From: Acidobacteriota bacterium
Lineage (GTDB): Bacteria > Acidobacteriota > Terriglobia > UBA7540
Direction of reading: 5' to 3'
Length of the DNA: 64,000 nt
Assembly (NCBI GenBank): GCA_902812365.1
Contig: CADDZC010000006.1
Coordinates: 1 to 64,000, forward strand
Part shown: positions 18,073 to 26,600 of the stretch, piece after piece
Layout: every line of letters begins with the position of its first letter
Numbering within the stretch: position 1 is the first letter of the stretch
Notes under the pieces: generated by a model
What the model saw: the letters and a program-made list of their open reading frames with translations, nothing else
What the model was told of the DNA's origin: nothing
Database searches by the model: none
Made by a program: the position numbers and the translations under genes

Positions 18073-19425
18073 TTACGCCCCTCTCAACTTCACCCGCTGG
18101 CCTGATTTCAGGCCCTCGATTCCTTTCACCACCACGCGATCATTGGGACCAAGCCCGTCGACCACCTCAACCCCGTCGCTGAGGTTGCGCCCTACCCGGA
18201 TGGACTTCAAAGCCACGCGCCCCCCGTCGTAGACGAACACCGCCGCGTGCCCTTCCTTCTCGATGAGCGCGGCGCGCGGAATCGTCAGCACGTCCGGCGC
18301 CGCCCGCCCCGTCTCCGGAGCCAGAAACGAGACGTGAGCGCTCATTTGCGGGCGCAGATAGTCGTCCGGCCTCAGGACTTTCACCTTGACCTGGATGGTT
18401 CCCTTCTGCCGGTCGGCTTCCGGAGCGATTTCCGCCACCACACCCCGGTAGACGCGGTCGGGGTAGGAGTCGGCGGTGATGCGGCAGTCTTGTCGCGGCG
18501 AAATTTTGGGAAAATCCGTCTCGTTGATATCCAGTTCCACCTGCAGATCGTTCAAGTCGGCCAGAGACACCACGGAAGCCTTCACGCCCCCGGTGCCTCC
18601 AAAGTTCATGTTGCTGACCAGCTCGCCGACCTCCACCTGGCGTTCGAGCACCGTGCCCGACACCGGAGCGCGAATCCGCGTGGCGTCCAGTTGGGTCTGG
18701 GCGTAAGCTACGGCGGCGCGAGCCTGCTCAACCTGGGCGCGAGCGTAACCGATGTCTTCCTGGCGCGGTCCGATTTTGATGAGCTGGTAGCTCTGGCGGG
18801 CACTCTCGAGCTTGGCCTGGGACATGTCGTACTGAGCCCGGGCGTTGTCCAGGTCGGCCTGCGAGCTGATGTTCTGCCGGAAAAGCTCTTCCGTCCGCCG
18901 GAGGATGAGGGCGTTGTGGTCAAACTCGGCCTGCGCTTGTTCCACCGCTGCCTGGGCCTCCAGTATCTCTTGCGGGCGCGATCCCGCCTCCAGTTTTGTC
19001 AGGTTCGCCTCGGCGGCTGCCAAATTCGCCTGGGCTTGGTTGAGTTGAGCGCGGTAATCCGTATCGTCGAGACGCACCAGGACTTGACCGGCGCTCACCC
19101 GGTCACCTTTTTCCACTCCCACCCAGACGACCTTCCCCACCACCTTCGAGCTGACGTCGATGGTGTGGTGGGCCACAATATAGCCGCCGGCGGTCAGCGC
19201 CACGGGCCCGGCCCGGGAGCTGGAATCGACCGCCACCCGCGCCACCTCCACCGTCGGCACGTTGGCCAGCAGCCGAGTCAAAATCGCGCCCGCCCCGATC
19301 AGCACGGCGATCGCGATGGCCCCAGAGGCCAGGGCTTTCGCCGGCTTCCTCCCCGCCCCGGTCTGTTTGAGCGACCGGTCGATTTGCAGGACGCTCAGGT
19401 CCTTGTCTCGCAGCTCGGGTGGCAT
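18073..19425 (-). CDS. HlyD/MacA-type periplasmic adaptor subunit
   Basis: A 450-residue membrane-fusion protein. One N-terminal transmembrane helix (ASGAIAIAVLIGAGAILTRLLA, residues 33-54) anchors it. A biotinyl-lipoyl-like half (VVGKVVWVGVEKGDRVSAGQVLVRLDD) leads into a long alpha-helical hairpin (residues about 125-240, rich in Gln/Ala heptads such as LNQAQANLAAAEANLTKLEAG). The second lipoyl half TRIRAPVSGTVLERQVEVGELV and barrel and membrane-proximal domains follow. It would link the permease pair in the inner membrane to an outer-membrane channel, but no TolC-like gene is encoded here. It sits 18 bases after permease B. Confidence 0.92.
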   Translation of the reverse strand: MPPELRDKDLSVLQIDRSLKQTGAGRKPAKALASGAIAIAVLIGAGAILTRLLANVPTVEVARVAVDSSSRAGPVALTAGGYIVAHHTIDVSSKVVGKVVWVGVEKGDRVSAGQVLVRLDDTDYRAQLNQAQANLAAAEANLTKLEAGSRPQEILEAQAAVEQAQAEFDHNALILRRTEELFRQNISSQADLDNARAQYDMSQAKLESARQSYQLIKIGPRQEDIGYARAQVEQARAAVAYAQTQLDATRIRAPVSGTVLERQVEVGELVSNMNFGGTGGVKASVVSLADLNDLQVELDINETDFPKISPRQDCRITADSYPDRVYRGVVAEIAPEADRQKGTIQVKVKVLRPDDYLRPQMSAHVSFLAPETGRAAPDVLTIPRAALIEKEGHAAVFVYDGGRVALKSIRVGRNLSDGVEVVDGLGPNDRVVVKGIEGLKSGQRVKLRGA

Positions 19426-19443
19426 AGCGCGGCCCTCGATTGC

Positions 19444-20607
19444 TTACGTTGACCGCAAAGCGGTCACGATGTTTTCGTGAGAGGCTCGCCAGGCGGGGAA
19501 AAATCCGCCGAGCAGGCCCATGATGCCTGCAAACGCCAGCCCGGCCGCCACCAGCTCCGGCGTCACCCGAAAGTTAAACGTCAGCTCGCTAAAGGTCACG
19601 AAATTGGTCGTGCCGGTGGTGATGCGGTTCACCGGCAGGGCGAGCAGGCATCCGATCAATCCGCCGAGCAGGGCGATGAACACCGACTCGAGAACGAACG
19701 ACAGCAGGATGCTGCCCCGCGAGAAGCCCATGGCTCGGAGCGTGCCGATCTCGCGCGTCCGGCGCGCCACGGCCGCATACATGGTGTTCATGGCGGCAAA
19801 CGAGGCGCCCACGGCCATCAGCACGGCAATGAAAATGCCAAAGATTTTAATGGGCGCGGCAGTGGCCGTCTGGGTGGCGTAATACTGCCGTTCGGTGACG
19901 GCCTTCAAGTGCAAGCGCCGATCGTTGGCGATCTGGTCGGTCAACCGCGCCAGAGCGCCGGCATCGGCGGCGCGAAGGATCACGTCCGAGTAGTCGGGCC
20001 GGTCGAAATCCTGCCCGAGGTCGTTGATATCGCCCCAAATTTCCGAGTTGTAGGCTGAGTCGCCCGCCTCGAAGATGCCGACCACGGTCCAGTACCCTTT
20101 GGCAAATCGCAGCTTGTCACCCAGGCTGCAATCCTGGAACCGGTCGGAAATCCGCCGGCTGACGATAACTTCGCGCAGGCCGGGCCGGAACATCCGGCCG
20201 GTCACGATTCTGAAATCCGGTCGCAGCGACGCCGCCTCGGCCGTCACCCCCCGGATGGTGAGGTTCGCCCCTTGGCTTTGGCCCCGGCGGGGCCGATTGA
20301 TGAGCACGATCAGTTCCGGCGACACCCACGGATTTCCCTGCGCATCCTTGGCGATGCCATCGAGATACTTGATCACCTGCAGCGTGTCCCGGCTGACGAA
20401 GCTGACGGATTCCGACTGCGAGCCTTCGCGCATGATCATGATGTTGAGCGGGTTGCCGGTGGCGGTGAGCGAAGATTGCAAACCGCCGGCCAGCGCCATG
20501 AGCACCACAAATACGGCCACCGTGAGCGTAATGCTCAGCGCCGTCATCAGCGTCGTGGTGCGCCGCACAAGCAAGTTCCGAACGTTGTACTTCAGCGGAA
20601 TGACCAT
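19444..20607 (-). CDS. FtsX-like ABC permease B
   Basis: A 387-residue permease with MacB-type topology. The first helix is near residues 18-45 (TTTLMTALSITLTVAVFVVLMALAGG). A large periplasmic domain of about 210 residues follows, then three C-terminal helices (IFGIFIAVLMAVGASFAAMNTMY, SFVLESVFIALLGGLIGCLLALP, LVAAGLAFAGIMGLLGGFFPAW). The coupling motif ARRTREIGTLRAMGFSRGSIL contacts the ATPase. It is adjacent to permease A (25-base gap), so the transporter is probably a heterodimer. Confidence 0.9.
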   Translation of the reverse strand: MVIPLKYNVRNLLVRRTTTLMTALSITLTVAVFVVLMALAGGLQSSLTATGNPLNIMIMREGSQSESVSFVSRDTLQVIKYLDGIAKDAQGNPWVSPELIVLINRPRRGQSQGANLTIRGVTAEAASLRPDFRIVTGRMFRPGLREVIVSRRISDRFQDCSLGDKLRFAKGYWTVVGIFEAGDSAYNSEIWGDINDLGQDFDRPDYSDVILRAADAGALARLTDQIANDRRLHLKAVTERQYYATQTATAAPIKIFGIFIAVLMAVGASFAAMNTMYAAVARRTREIGTLRAMGFSRGSILLSFVLESVFIALLGGLIGCLLALPVNRITTGTTNFVTFSELTFNFRVTPELVAAGLAFAGIMGLLGGFFPAWRASHENIVTALRST

Positions 20608-20632
20608 CAGAGGTGCCCCTCAACCGAACTTC

Positions 20633-21982
20633 TCATCCCACGAACCGCAGCGCCTCGGCGATATTCACCCTCGCCGCCCGATAGGCCGGCAGGGCCGCGC
20701 TCAAGATGCCGACGGCGGCCGCGATGCCCAGGCACAGGGCGATCGTCGCCAGCGGCACGCCGAAGTCCGCCAGAAATCCGCCCTGGTTCGTGATAAACCC
20801 AACGCCCATGTAAAACGCGCCGCCGAGCGCCACCCCGGCAGCGAACCCCAGCGCCGTCGCCACATAGCGCAGCGCCCGCAGGGCCCCGCGCACGGTCGGC
20901 CCGGCGAAGAGCATCCAGGTCCCGAAGCCGGCCACGCCGCCAACGACCAGCGCGAATCCGCCGCCCAGAAACTTGAAGTTGTTAAACGTCGCCCCGATGA
21001 AGGCGTACGCGAACTTCGCGCCCAGGGCTCCCGCCAATCCGCCCACCAGGGCGATGACCAGCGACTCGCCGGCGAGCAGCAGCAGGATGGTGCGGGGGCG
21101 AAAACCGAGCGTTTTAAGGACGGCCACTTCGCTCGTCCGCTCGCGGATCGACATGGCCATGGTATTTCCGGCCACCAGCAGAATCGTGAACACGACGGCG
21201 GCGGCGATCGACGTCAGCAGCAGCTTGATGTTTCCGAGCATGGAAACGAAACCGAGCAGGAACGCCTGCTCGGTTTCAGTCTTGGTTTCGGCCGCCGTGT
21301 TGCGGAACATGGCGTCGATGGCCTGGGATACTTTTGGAACGTCGGCGGCGGAATCCACCTTGACGCTGAAGCTGCCGACTTGCCCGGGGCGGCCCATCAG
21401 TTCGTCGAAGTAGTCATAGTGAAAATAGAAGCTGCGCTCCTGGGATTCATCCTGGGGGTCGCGGTAAACCGCACGGATCACGAACTCCGGGTTGATGCCG
21501 AAGATCGGGCTCTTGAGGGTAATGCGGTCGCCGATCTTCCAGTGGTAAGTGTCCATCAGCTTCGCGCCCACCAGCGCCGCGATGCGCTCGTTCTTCCACG
21601 CCGCCAATTGGTCGGGAGGAATCTGGAACTCGTCGAAAACCTTCTCGAACTGGTCCGTGTCGACGGCGAAATTAGCGAAAAAATTACGGGCGTCAATGTA
21701 CTGACCGCCAAACCAGGTGACGCCCACCAAGGCCCGCACGCCCGGAAGGGCGGCGATGCGCTGGCGATAAGCCTCCGGCATGGTCTGGGTGATGGAAGTG
21801 GCGCGGTGGACGACGACGCGTAAATCAGCGGTATTCGAGTTCTGACTGCCGCGGTAGATATTGGCGAGCACCGCCTCGAGGGTGCTCACCAAAAAGATAG
21901 ACACTGCGATGCTAAGGATCGTCAGCAGGGAGCGGCGGCGGTTGCGCACCGCGTTTTTCCACATCAGCCGTGCCAGTTTCAT
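20633..21982 (-). CDS. FtsX-like ABC permease A with extra transmembrane segments
   Basis: A 449-residue permease with the usual first helix (LLTILSIAVSIFLVSTLEAVLA), a periplasmic domain up to about residue 235 and the coupling stretch IRERTSEVAVLKTLGFRPRTILLLL. It is longer than its partner: between the third helix and the C-terminal LPAYRAARVNIAEALRFVG there are two or three additional hydrophobic stretches (GGGFALVVGGVAGFGTWMLFAGP, ALGFAAGVALGGAFYMGVGF, PLATIALCLGIAAAVGILSAALP). It is the first transporter gene after tetR (125-base gap), in the same direction. The substrate is unknown. Confidence 0.88.
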   Translation of the reverse strand: MKLARLMWKNAVRNRRRSLLTILSIAVSIFLVSTLEAVLANIYRGSQNSNTADLRVVVHRATSITQTMPEAYRQRIAALPGVRALVGVTWFGGQYIDARNFFANFAVDTDQFEKVFDEFQIPPDQLAAWKNERIAALVGAKLMDTYHWKIGDRITLKSPIFGINPEFVIRAVYRDPQDESQERSFYFHYDYFDELMGRPGQVGSFSVKVDSAADVPKVSQAIDAMFRNTAAETKTETEQAFLLGFVSMLGNIKLLLTSIAAAVVFTILLVAGNTMAMSIRERTSEVAVLKTLGFRPRTILLLLAGESLVIALVGGLAGALGAKFAYAFIGATFNNFKFLGGGFALVVGGVAGFGTWMLFAGPTVRGALRALRYVATALGFAAGVALGGAFYMGVGFITNQGGFLADFGVPLATIALCLGIAAAVGILSAALPAYRAARVNIAEALRFVG

Positions 21983-22107
21983 GGTCGCCCTCGCGGCTTT
22001 CTCGAACTGTGCTTACGAAATCGGGTTGCGAGAAGTTTCACCCCACCGGGCTCGCCGTTCCCGCCCCTTGCCGGGTTGCCCGTCCCGGACGTGGCGACCC
22101 GGTCCAT

Positions 22108-22797
22108 CTATTGATGGCACCCCTCTTTCTTTTGGGCGATGGCGCGAATGCCGGCCAACGAAAAGTCGGTAATGTGGTCGGCCAGCCCGGCAATGACCTC
22201 CGGGGTGAATCGGAAACCGGGCGCCATGCGAGCGAAGACGTGTTTGGCCGACATGTAAAACACGCACTGTGCCTGCACGCTGAGTGCGCATCGCCAAACC
22301 CGAGGATCGCTGGGCGGGCATCCCAGCAGCTTGGCCACCATTTCGGCCAAACGAGCCGAGGTGGGCCGGATCCCTTTTTCGACGATCAAATCGAAGGCCG
22401 GTGTCGGCTCCACCATCTCGCGCCCGATCAGCTTCTCGATCCACGGCTCCTGATCCGCTTCGGGCCCCAGCGCCCGCTCCAGCATGGAGCGCGTATAGCG
22501 TCGCAGTTGTTCCTCCGGTGTCTGGCCCTCGCCGGCATCGAGAGCCATCACCTTGCTGCGGTGCATGGCCTCAGCCGCCCGTTCGACCACTTCCTTGTAA
22601 AGTCCCAACTTGTCGCGGAAGTAGTAGTTCACGGCCGCGAGGTTGGCGTCAGCCTCTTGGCAGATCTCGCGAATGGTGACGTGATTGAAGCCGTGTTCGG
22701 CAAAGCGGCGAGCGGCAACGTCGAGGATGCGCTGGCGGGTCTGTTGGGCATCAACGGCGAGTTGGGATTCCACAGAAAGAAACCCGGTCCTAATCAC
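22108..22797 (-). CDS. TetR-family repressor with CecR-like C-terminal domain
   Basis: A 229-residue regulator. The N-terminal helix-turn-helix domain reads QQTRQRILDVAARRFAEHGFNHVTIREICQEADANLAAVNYYFRDKLGLY, as shown by its segments at residues 18-67. The ligand-binding half (DPRVWRCALSVQAQCVFYMSA) resembles the CecR/YbiH subgroup, whose E. coli member controls an HlyD/ABC exporter. Here it heads an operon with the same type of exporter, which supports efflux control. GTG at 22797 is the first in-frame start; a second GTG lies eight codons later. Its promoter overlaps two palindromes, so autorepression is likely. Confidence 0.9.
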   Translation of the reverse strand: MIRTGFLSVESQLAVDAQQTRQRILDVAARRFAEHGFNHVTIREICQEADANLAAVNYYFRDKLGLYKEVVERAAEAMHRSKVMALDAGEGQTPEEQLRRYTRSMLERALGPEADQEPWIEKLIGREMVEPTPAFDLIVEKGIRPTSARLAEMVAKLLGCPPSDPRVWRCALSVQAQCVFYMSAKHVFARMAPGFRFTPEVIAGLADHITDFSLAGIRAIAQKKEGCHQ

Positions 22798-22801
22798 GCG
22801 T

Positions 22802-22819
22802 ATGAAACATCAGTTTCAT
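22802..22819. promoter_or_regulatory. palindromic operator O1 of the tetR-efflux operon
   Basis: ATGAAAC-N4-GTTTCAT is a perfect inverted repeat with seven-base arms. It lies just downstream of the tetR -10 box and covers the expected transcription start. It shares the core AAAC-N4-GTTT with O2, 26 bases away centre to centre. Confidence 0.65.
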
Positions 22820-22824
22820 GCAAT

Positions 22825-22853
22825 TGTATAAAACGTCTGTTTTGCCCTGTCAA
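22825..22853 (-). promoter_or_regulatory. strong sigma70-type promoter of the tetR-efflux operon
   Basis: On the minus strand: TTGACA (22848-22853), a 17-base spacer and TATACA (22825-22830). The predicted start is near 22817, about 20 bases before the GTG. Operator O2 lies within the spacer and O1 over the start site. Confidence 0.75.
22830..22843. promoter_or_regulatory. palindromic operator O2 of the tetR-efflux operon
   Basis: AAAAC-N4-GTTTT is a perfect inverted repeat with five-base arms. It falls almost entirely in the spacer between the -35 and -10 boxes of the tetR promoter, so bound repressor would block RNA polymerase. Same core as O1 (AAAC-N4-GTTT). Confidence 0.6.
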
Positions 22854-22900
22854 GACTTTTCTCGGGCCCGCTCGAGGATGGCCAAGTGGGCGGAGAGCGA

Positions 22901-22929
22901 TTGCTCCGAGGCCCGATGGCCCTTATAAT
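22901..22929 (+). promoter_or_regulatory. sigma70-type promoter of the LPS core locus
   Basis: TTGCTC (22901-22906), a 17-base spacer and a perfect TATAAT (22924-22929), 33 bases before the waaA ATG. It is divergent from the tetR promoter, whose -35 ends about 47 bases to the left. Confidence 0.6.
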
Positions 22930-22962
22930 CGGTACCGGCAGGCAGTGAGCTTTGGTCCCTGC

Positions 22963-24300
22963 ATGTTTTTGATCTATAGTGTCTTATTCACGATTGGCGT
23001 GATTGTCGCGCTGCCGTATGCGGGGTGGCGCTACCGGGCCCGGAAGCTCCCGCCCAACTATTGGCGGGAACGCTTGGGCTTCTTGCCGGAGTCACTGAGC
23101 GATTTCGCCAACCGGTCGGGGCCAAGGGACGCCATCTGGTTCCACGCGGTTTCGGTCGGAGAAACGCTGGCGGTGGCGAAGCTAGTCCGGGGCATCCGGG
23201 AGCGATGGCCGGAGCGCCCGATCTTCGTCAGCCACGTGACTCCGGCGGGCCGCGAGGTTGGAGAAAAGCGCTTGCCGTCCGTCGCCGGGCGGTTTTACCT
23301 GCCGCTGGACTGGCAGTGGTCAGTGCGGCGGGTGCTCAAGGTGGTGCGGCCGGCCATGCTGGTGATTGCGGAGACGGAATTGTGGCCCAACCTGGTCAGG
23401 GCGGCGCGCGAGGCCGGGGCACGGGTGGTGCTGGTTAACGCCCGGATATCGGACCGATCCTTGCTTGGATACCGGCTATTTCGACCCTTTTTCCGTCGCG
23501 TGCTCCAGCAGATCGATTGGATTGGCGCCCAGACGCCGCTGGATCGGGACCGCTTCCAGGCGCTCGGGGCGCGCCCCGAGCGCCTGTCAGTGGTCGGTAA
23601 CATAAAGTTTGACGCCGAGGTACCGCAACTGGGGTCGCTGGCGGGGCGGTTGGGGCAGGGTTTTGCCGTTGCCGGACGTGGTCCAGTGGTGATCGCGGCC
23701 AGCACCATGCCGGATGAAGAGGCTCTGGTGGTTCAGGCCTGGGAGCAGATACGTCGAAAGCACCCTCGCGCCTTGCTGATCCTAGCTCCCCGGCACCCAG
23801 AGCGCTTCGAGCTTGTAGCTAACATACTAATAAATCAAGGAGTTAGCTTCATTCGGCGAACCCGGATTCCGGCCGGCGAACAGGAGCTCGCCGCGACGAT
23901 TCGCGACGCAGAGGTCCTGTTGCTGGATACCATCGGCGAACTGGCTGGAATCTTTGGGCTGGCGGACGTAGTATTCATCGGCGGCAGCCTGGTACCTGCG
24001 GGAGGTCACAACTTGGTGGAACCGGCCTTGTGGGGTCGGCCGATCATTTTTGGACCCCACATGGAGAATTTCCGCGACGCCGCCGGCTTATTCCTCCGCT
24101 CCAGGGCAGCCATCCAGGTGGGGGACTCCAGCGAGTTGGCTTGCGAGACCCTGAGCCTGTTGGCCGACGCGACTCACCGGCAGCAACTGGGCCAAGCGGC
24201 TCAAGCGCTGGCTGAGAGAGAGTCCGGAGCGACGCGCCGAATCCTCGATCAGATCGCCCCGTGGCTGGAGACTTCGCCCGCCGTTCCGAAGCTTCAATGA
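22963..24300 (+). CDS. waaA: 3-deoxy-D-manno-octulosonic acid (Kdo) transferase
   Basis: A 445-residue membrane-anchored GT30 enzyme that transfers Kdo from CMP-Kdo to lipid A precursor on the cytoplasmic face of the inner membrane. The N-terminal anchor is MFLIYSVLFTIGVIVALPYA. Family motifs are IWFHAVSVGETLAV, VSHVTPAGREVGEKRLP, VIAETELWPNLVR, VNARISDRSLLGYRLFRP, and the CMP-binding GGSLVPAGGHNLVEPALWGRPIIFGPHMENFRD region. ATG 22963 was chosen because it restores the normal N-terminus; the open frame upstream to 21970 is antisense to tetR. lpxK follows with an ATGA overlap. Confidence 0.95.
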   Translation: MFLIYSVLFTIGVIVALPYAGWRYRARKLPPNYWRERLGFLPESLSDFANRSGPRDAIWFHAVSVGETLAVAKLVRGIRERWPERPIFVSHVTPAGREVGEKRLPSVAGRFYLPLDWQWSVRRVLKVVRPAMLVIAETELWPNLVRAAREAGARVVLVNARISDRSLLGYRLFRPFFRRVLQQIDWIGAQTPLDRDRFQALGARPERLSVVGNIKFDAEVPQLGSLAGRLGQGFAVAGRGPVVIAASTMPDEEALVVQAWEQIRRKHPRALLILAPRHPERFELVANILINQGVSFIRRTRIPAGEQELAATIRDAEVLLLDTIGELAGIFGLADVVFIGGSLVPAGGHNLVEPALWGRPIIFGPHMENFRDAAGLFLRSRAAIQVGDSSELACETLSLLADATHRQQLGQAAQALAERESGATRRILDQIAPWLETSPAVPKLQ

Positions 24301-25415
24301 CCGGCTCGGATAAGTACCCGACCGGGCCTTACCGGGCGAAGGAAGCCGTAAACTCTGACACCTCGATGTTCAAGTCTCCTCTGTTATTGCCGCTCGCCAT
24401 GGGATTTCAGGCTGGCGTGGCGGTACGCCGAGCGGCTTACCGGAGGGGATGGTTCCAGGTCAGACGGCTGAACCGGCCGGTGGTGAGCATTGGAAACCTC
24501 AGTGTAGGGGGGACGGGAAAGACGCCGCTGGTAGCCTACGTTGCCCAAAGGCTGATCGAGCGAGGCTGGAGGCCGTCAATCCTGACGCGCGGTTATCGCC
24601 GCGAGCCGGGTCCACGGCTGGTGGCCATCGCGCCCCACGCCGGCCGCAGGGCCAATCCCCAAGAGGTCGGCGACGAGGCTGCCTGGCTGGCGGCGGCGCT
24701 TCCCGACGTCCCAATTGTCGTCGCCCGCGACCGGTATCAGGCGGGACGCCTGGCCGAGCATCATTTTAACGTGCAGATCCACCTGCTGGACGACGGCTTC
24801 CAACATTGGGCCCTCCACCGAGACGTCGATATCCTGGCGTTGGACACCACCCGCCCGCTTGCAGGTGAGGCGCTCTTCCCGGTGGGCCGGCTCCGCGAGC
24901 CGCCGCCGGCCCTGCGGCGCGCCCACGTGGCGGTGCTGACCCGGGTCGAAGTCGGTGACGCCGGAAGCCTCGAGGCCGCTGTCCGCGCCATTCATCCGCA
25001 GATCAAGATTTTTCATGGTGCCGTCAGGCTTTCGGGTCTAGCGTCCATCGGGCCGGACCGGGGACGCAATCTCCCGCCGGACGCCTTGGCCGGGAAACCG
25101 GTGCTGGCATTCTGTGGGATTGGGAATCCAGAGGCTTTCTTCGCCGACCTCCAACTGTGGGGTTTTTCCGTCATCGCCCGGGAGAGCTTCCGCGACCACC
25201 ATCGCTACGACCGCTCGGAGGTGGCGCGGTTGGTTCAACGGGCGCGGGCGGCGGGCGCTGCCGGGCTGTTAACGACGGAGAAAGACGCTATAAACTTGCC
25301 TGCCGCGGCCGACTTCGGGCTTCCGGCGATGGCTTGCCGGACCGGGATCGAGCTGGCCGAATCCGAGGGTTTCGTGGAGACCGTGGTCGGCCTGGCGGCC
25401 GCCCGGCGCGGCTAA
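24297..25415 (+). CDS. lpxK: tetraacyldisaccharide 4'-kinase
   Basis: About 372 residues. It phosphorylates the 4' position of the lipid A disaccharide at the inner membrane. The P-loop SIGNLSVGGTGKTP is near residues 64-77; ILTRGYRR, VGDEAAWLA and HLLDDGFQHWALHRDVDIL are the other family blocks. The ATG at 24297 overlaps the waaA stop (ATGA), suggesting coupling. The ATG at 24366 would give the shorter N-terminus more usual for LpxK (MFKSPLLLPLAMGFQAG), so the true start is undecided. Confidence 0.93.
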   Translation: MTGSDKYPTGPYRAKEAVNSDTSMFKSPLLLPLAMGFQAGVAVRRAAYRRGWFQVRRLNRPVVSIGNLSVGGTGKTPLVAYVAQRLIERGWRPSILTRGYRREPGPRLVAIAPHAGRRANPQEVGDEAAWLAAALPDVPIVVARDRYQAGRLAEHHFNVQIHLLDDGFQHWALHRDVDILALDTTRPLAGEALFPVGRLREPPPALRRAHVAVLTRVEVGDAGSLEAAVRAIHPQIKIFHGAVRLSGLASIGPDRGRNLPPDALAGKPVLAFCGIGNPEAFFADLQLWGFSVIARESFRDHHRYDRSEVARLVQRARAAGAAGLLTTEKDAINLPAAADFGLPAMACRTGIELAESEGFVETVVGLAAARRG

Positions 25416-25463
25416 TGGGCCGCCCGGCATCGCGTCCGGAGCCGTCAGGAGCGAAGAAGAGAA

Positions 25464-26534
25464 TTGATCGTTCGAGGAAGCGCCGTTCGCAACCCGCAAA
25501 AGATCATGGTTCGCGCAGCCAACTGGATTGGCGACGCGATCCTGGGCCTTCCCGCCCTCGAGGCGCTGCGCGAGCGTTTCTCCGAAACTGAGATCGTAGT
25601 GGTGGCCCGGCCGTGGGTGAGTGAACTTTATCGGCACCACCCGGCCGTCGGTCGGCACATCGTATATGACCCGGGCGGCGAGCACCAGGGGCGGGCGGGG
25701 TTTCGTCAATTCGTCGAGACGCTCAGAGCCGAGGCTTTCGACGCCGCCATCGTGTTCCCGAATTCGTTTCACGCGGCGTGGATGGCTTGGCGTGCCGCCA
25801 TCCCGGTTCGGGTGGGCTATGCGCGCGACGGCCGCAGCCGGCTGTTGACGGATGCCATCGTGCCGCCCCCGCCCTCCTGTTACGGTCACCAGGTGTACTA
25901 TTACTTGCAGTTGCTGTTCCGCGCGGGCTGGGTGGAGGCGGTCGAGCCGGTTTCAGAGATTCGGCTGGCGCTGCTCAAGCCGGAGCGGCAGGGAGCGGCG
26001 AAGCTGCTGGAGGAGATGGGCCTCGGGGGGCGGCGGTATTTGGTCGGATTGAACCCGGGCGCGGCCTTCGGCCCCGCCAAGCGCTGGCTTCCCGAACGTT
26101 ATGCCGCGCTCGCCGACCGTCTCGTGGCGGGGCTTGGCGCCGAAGTGCTGATCTTCGGGTCGCTGGCCGAACGGGGGCTGGCGGAAGAAATCGCGGGTGC
26201 GATGAAGCACACCCCGGTCATTCTGGCGGGCGCCACCGGCCTGCGGGAGTGGATGGCGCTGCTTTCGCAGTGCCGACTCGTGGTGACGAACGATTCCGGA
26301 CCGATGCACGTTGGGGCGGCGCTGGGATTGCCGGTGATCGCCATTTTTGGCTCGACCGACGAGCGAGCGACGGGGCCGGTGAGCCGGCGGGCGCGGGTGG
26401 TGAAGCAGCCGGTTGCCTGCAGCCCCTGCGGGCTGCGCGAGTGCCCCATCGATTTTCGTTGCATGACCGGCGTCACGGTCGAAGCGGTCTACCGAGCCGC
26501 TCTCGAGCTGGTGGCGGAGACGGAGCACGGCTGA
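25464..26534 (+). CDS. waaF: ADP-heptose:LPS heptosyltransferase II
   Basis: A GT9 enzyme of about 356 residues that adds the second heptose to the LPS inner core. The N-terminal motif VRAANWIGDAILGLPALEALRE is typical, and the ADP-heptose-binding half holds LNPGAAFGPAKRWLPERYA and VTNDSGPMHVGAALGLPVIAIFGSTD. A C-terminal Cys cluster (CSPCGLRECPIDFRCMTGV) is also usual for WaaF. The first start in frame is TTG 25464; ATG 25506 is an alternative that would trim the N-terminus to MVRAANW. Confidence 0.92.
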   Translation: MIVRGSAVRNPQKIMVRAANWIGDAILGLPALEALRERFSETEIVVVARPWVSELYRHHPAVGRHIVYDPGGEHQGRAGFRQFVETLRAEAFDAAIVFPNSFHAAWMAWRAAIPVRVGYARDGRSRLLTDAIVPPPPSCYGHQVYYYLQLLFRAGWVEAVEPVSEIRLALLKPERQGAAKLLEEMGLGGRRYLVGLNPGAAFGPAKRWLPERYAALADRLVAGLGAEVLIFGSLAERGLAEEIAGAMKHTPVILAGATGLREWMALLSQCRLVVTNDSGPMHVGAALGLPVIAIFGSTDERATGPVSRRARVVKQPVACSPCGLRECPIDFRCMTGVTVEAVYRAALELVAETEHG

Positions 26535-26600
26535 AGAGGGCCCGGCTGCGGGGGCCGTTGCACCGACCACGGCCGCGATTCTCTACTGCGTCCCGGTTCT

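Noticed and set aside
20075-21823. 582-residue plus-strand open frame
   Set aside because: It lies antisense to both efflux permeases and has low-complexity His/Arg/Gly composition typical of a shadow frame.
21970-22962. N-terminal extension of waaA
   Set aside because: The open frame upstream of 22963 is antisense to tetR and crosses its promoter; WaaA homologues begin at the membrane anchor MFLIYS.
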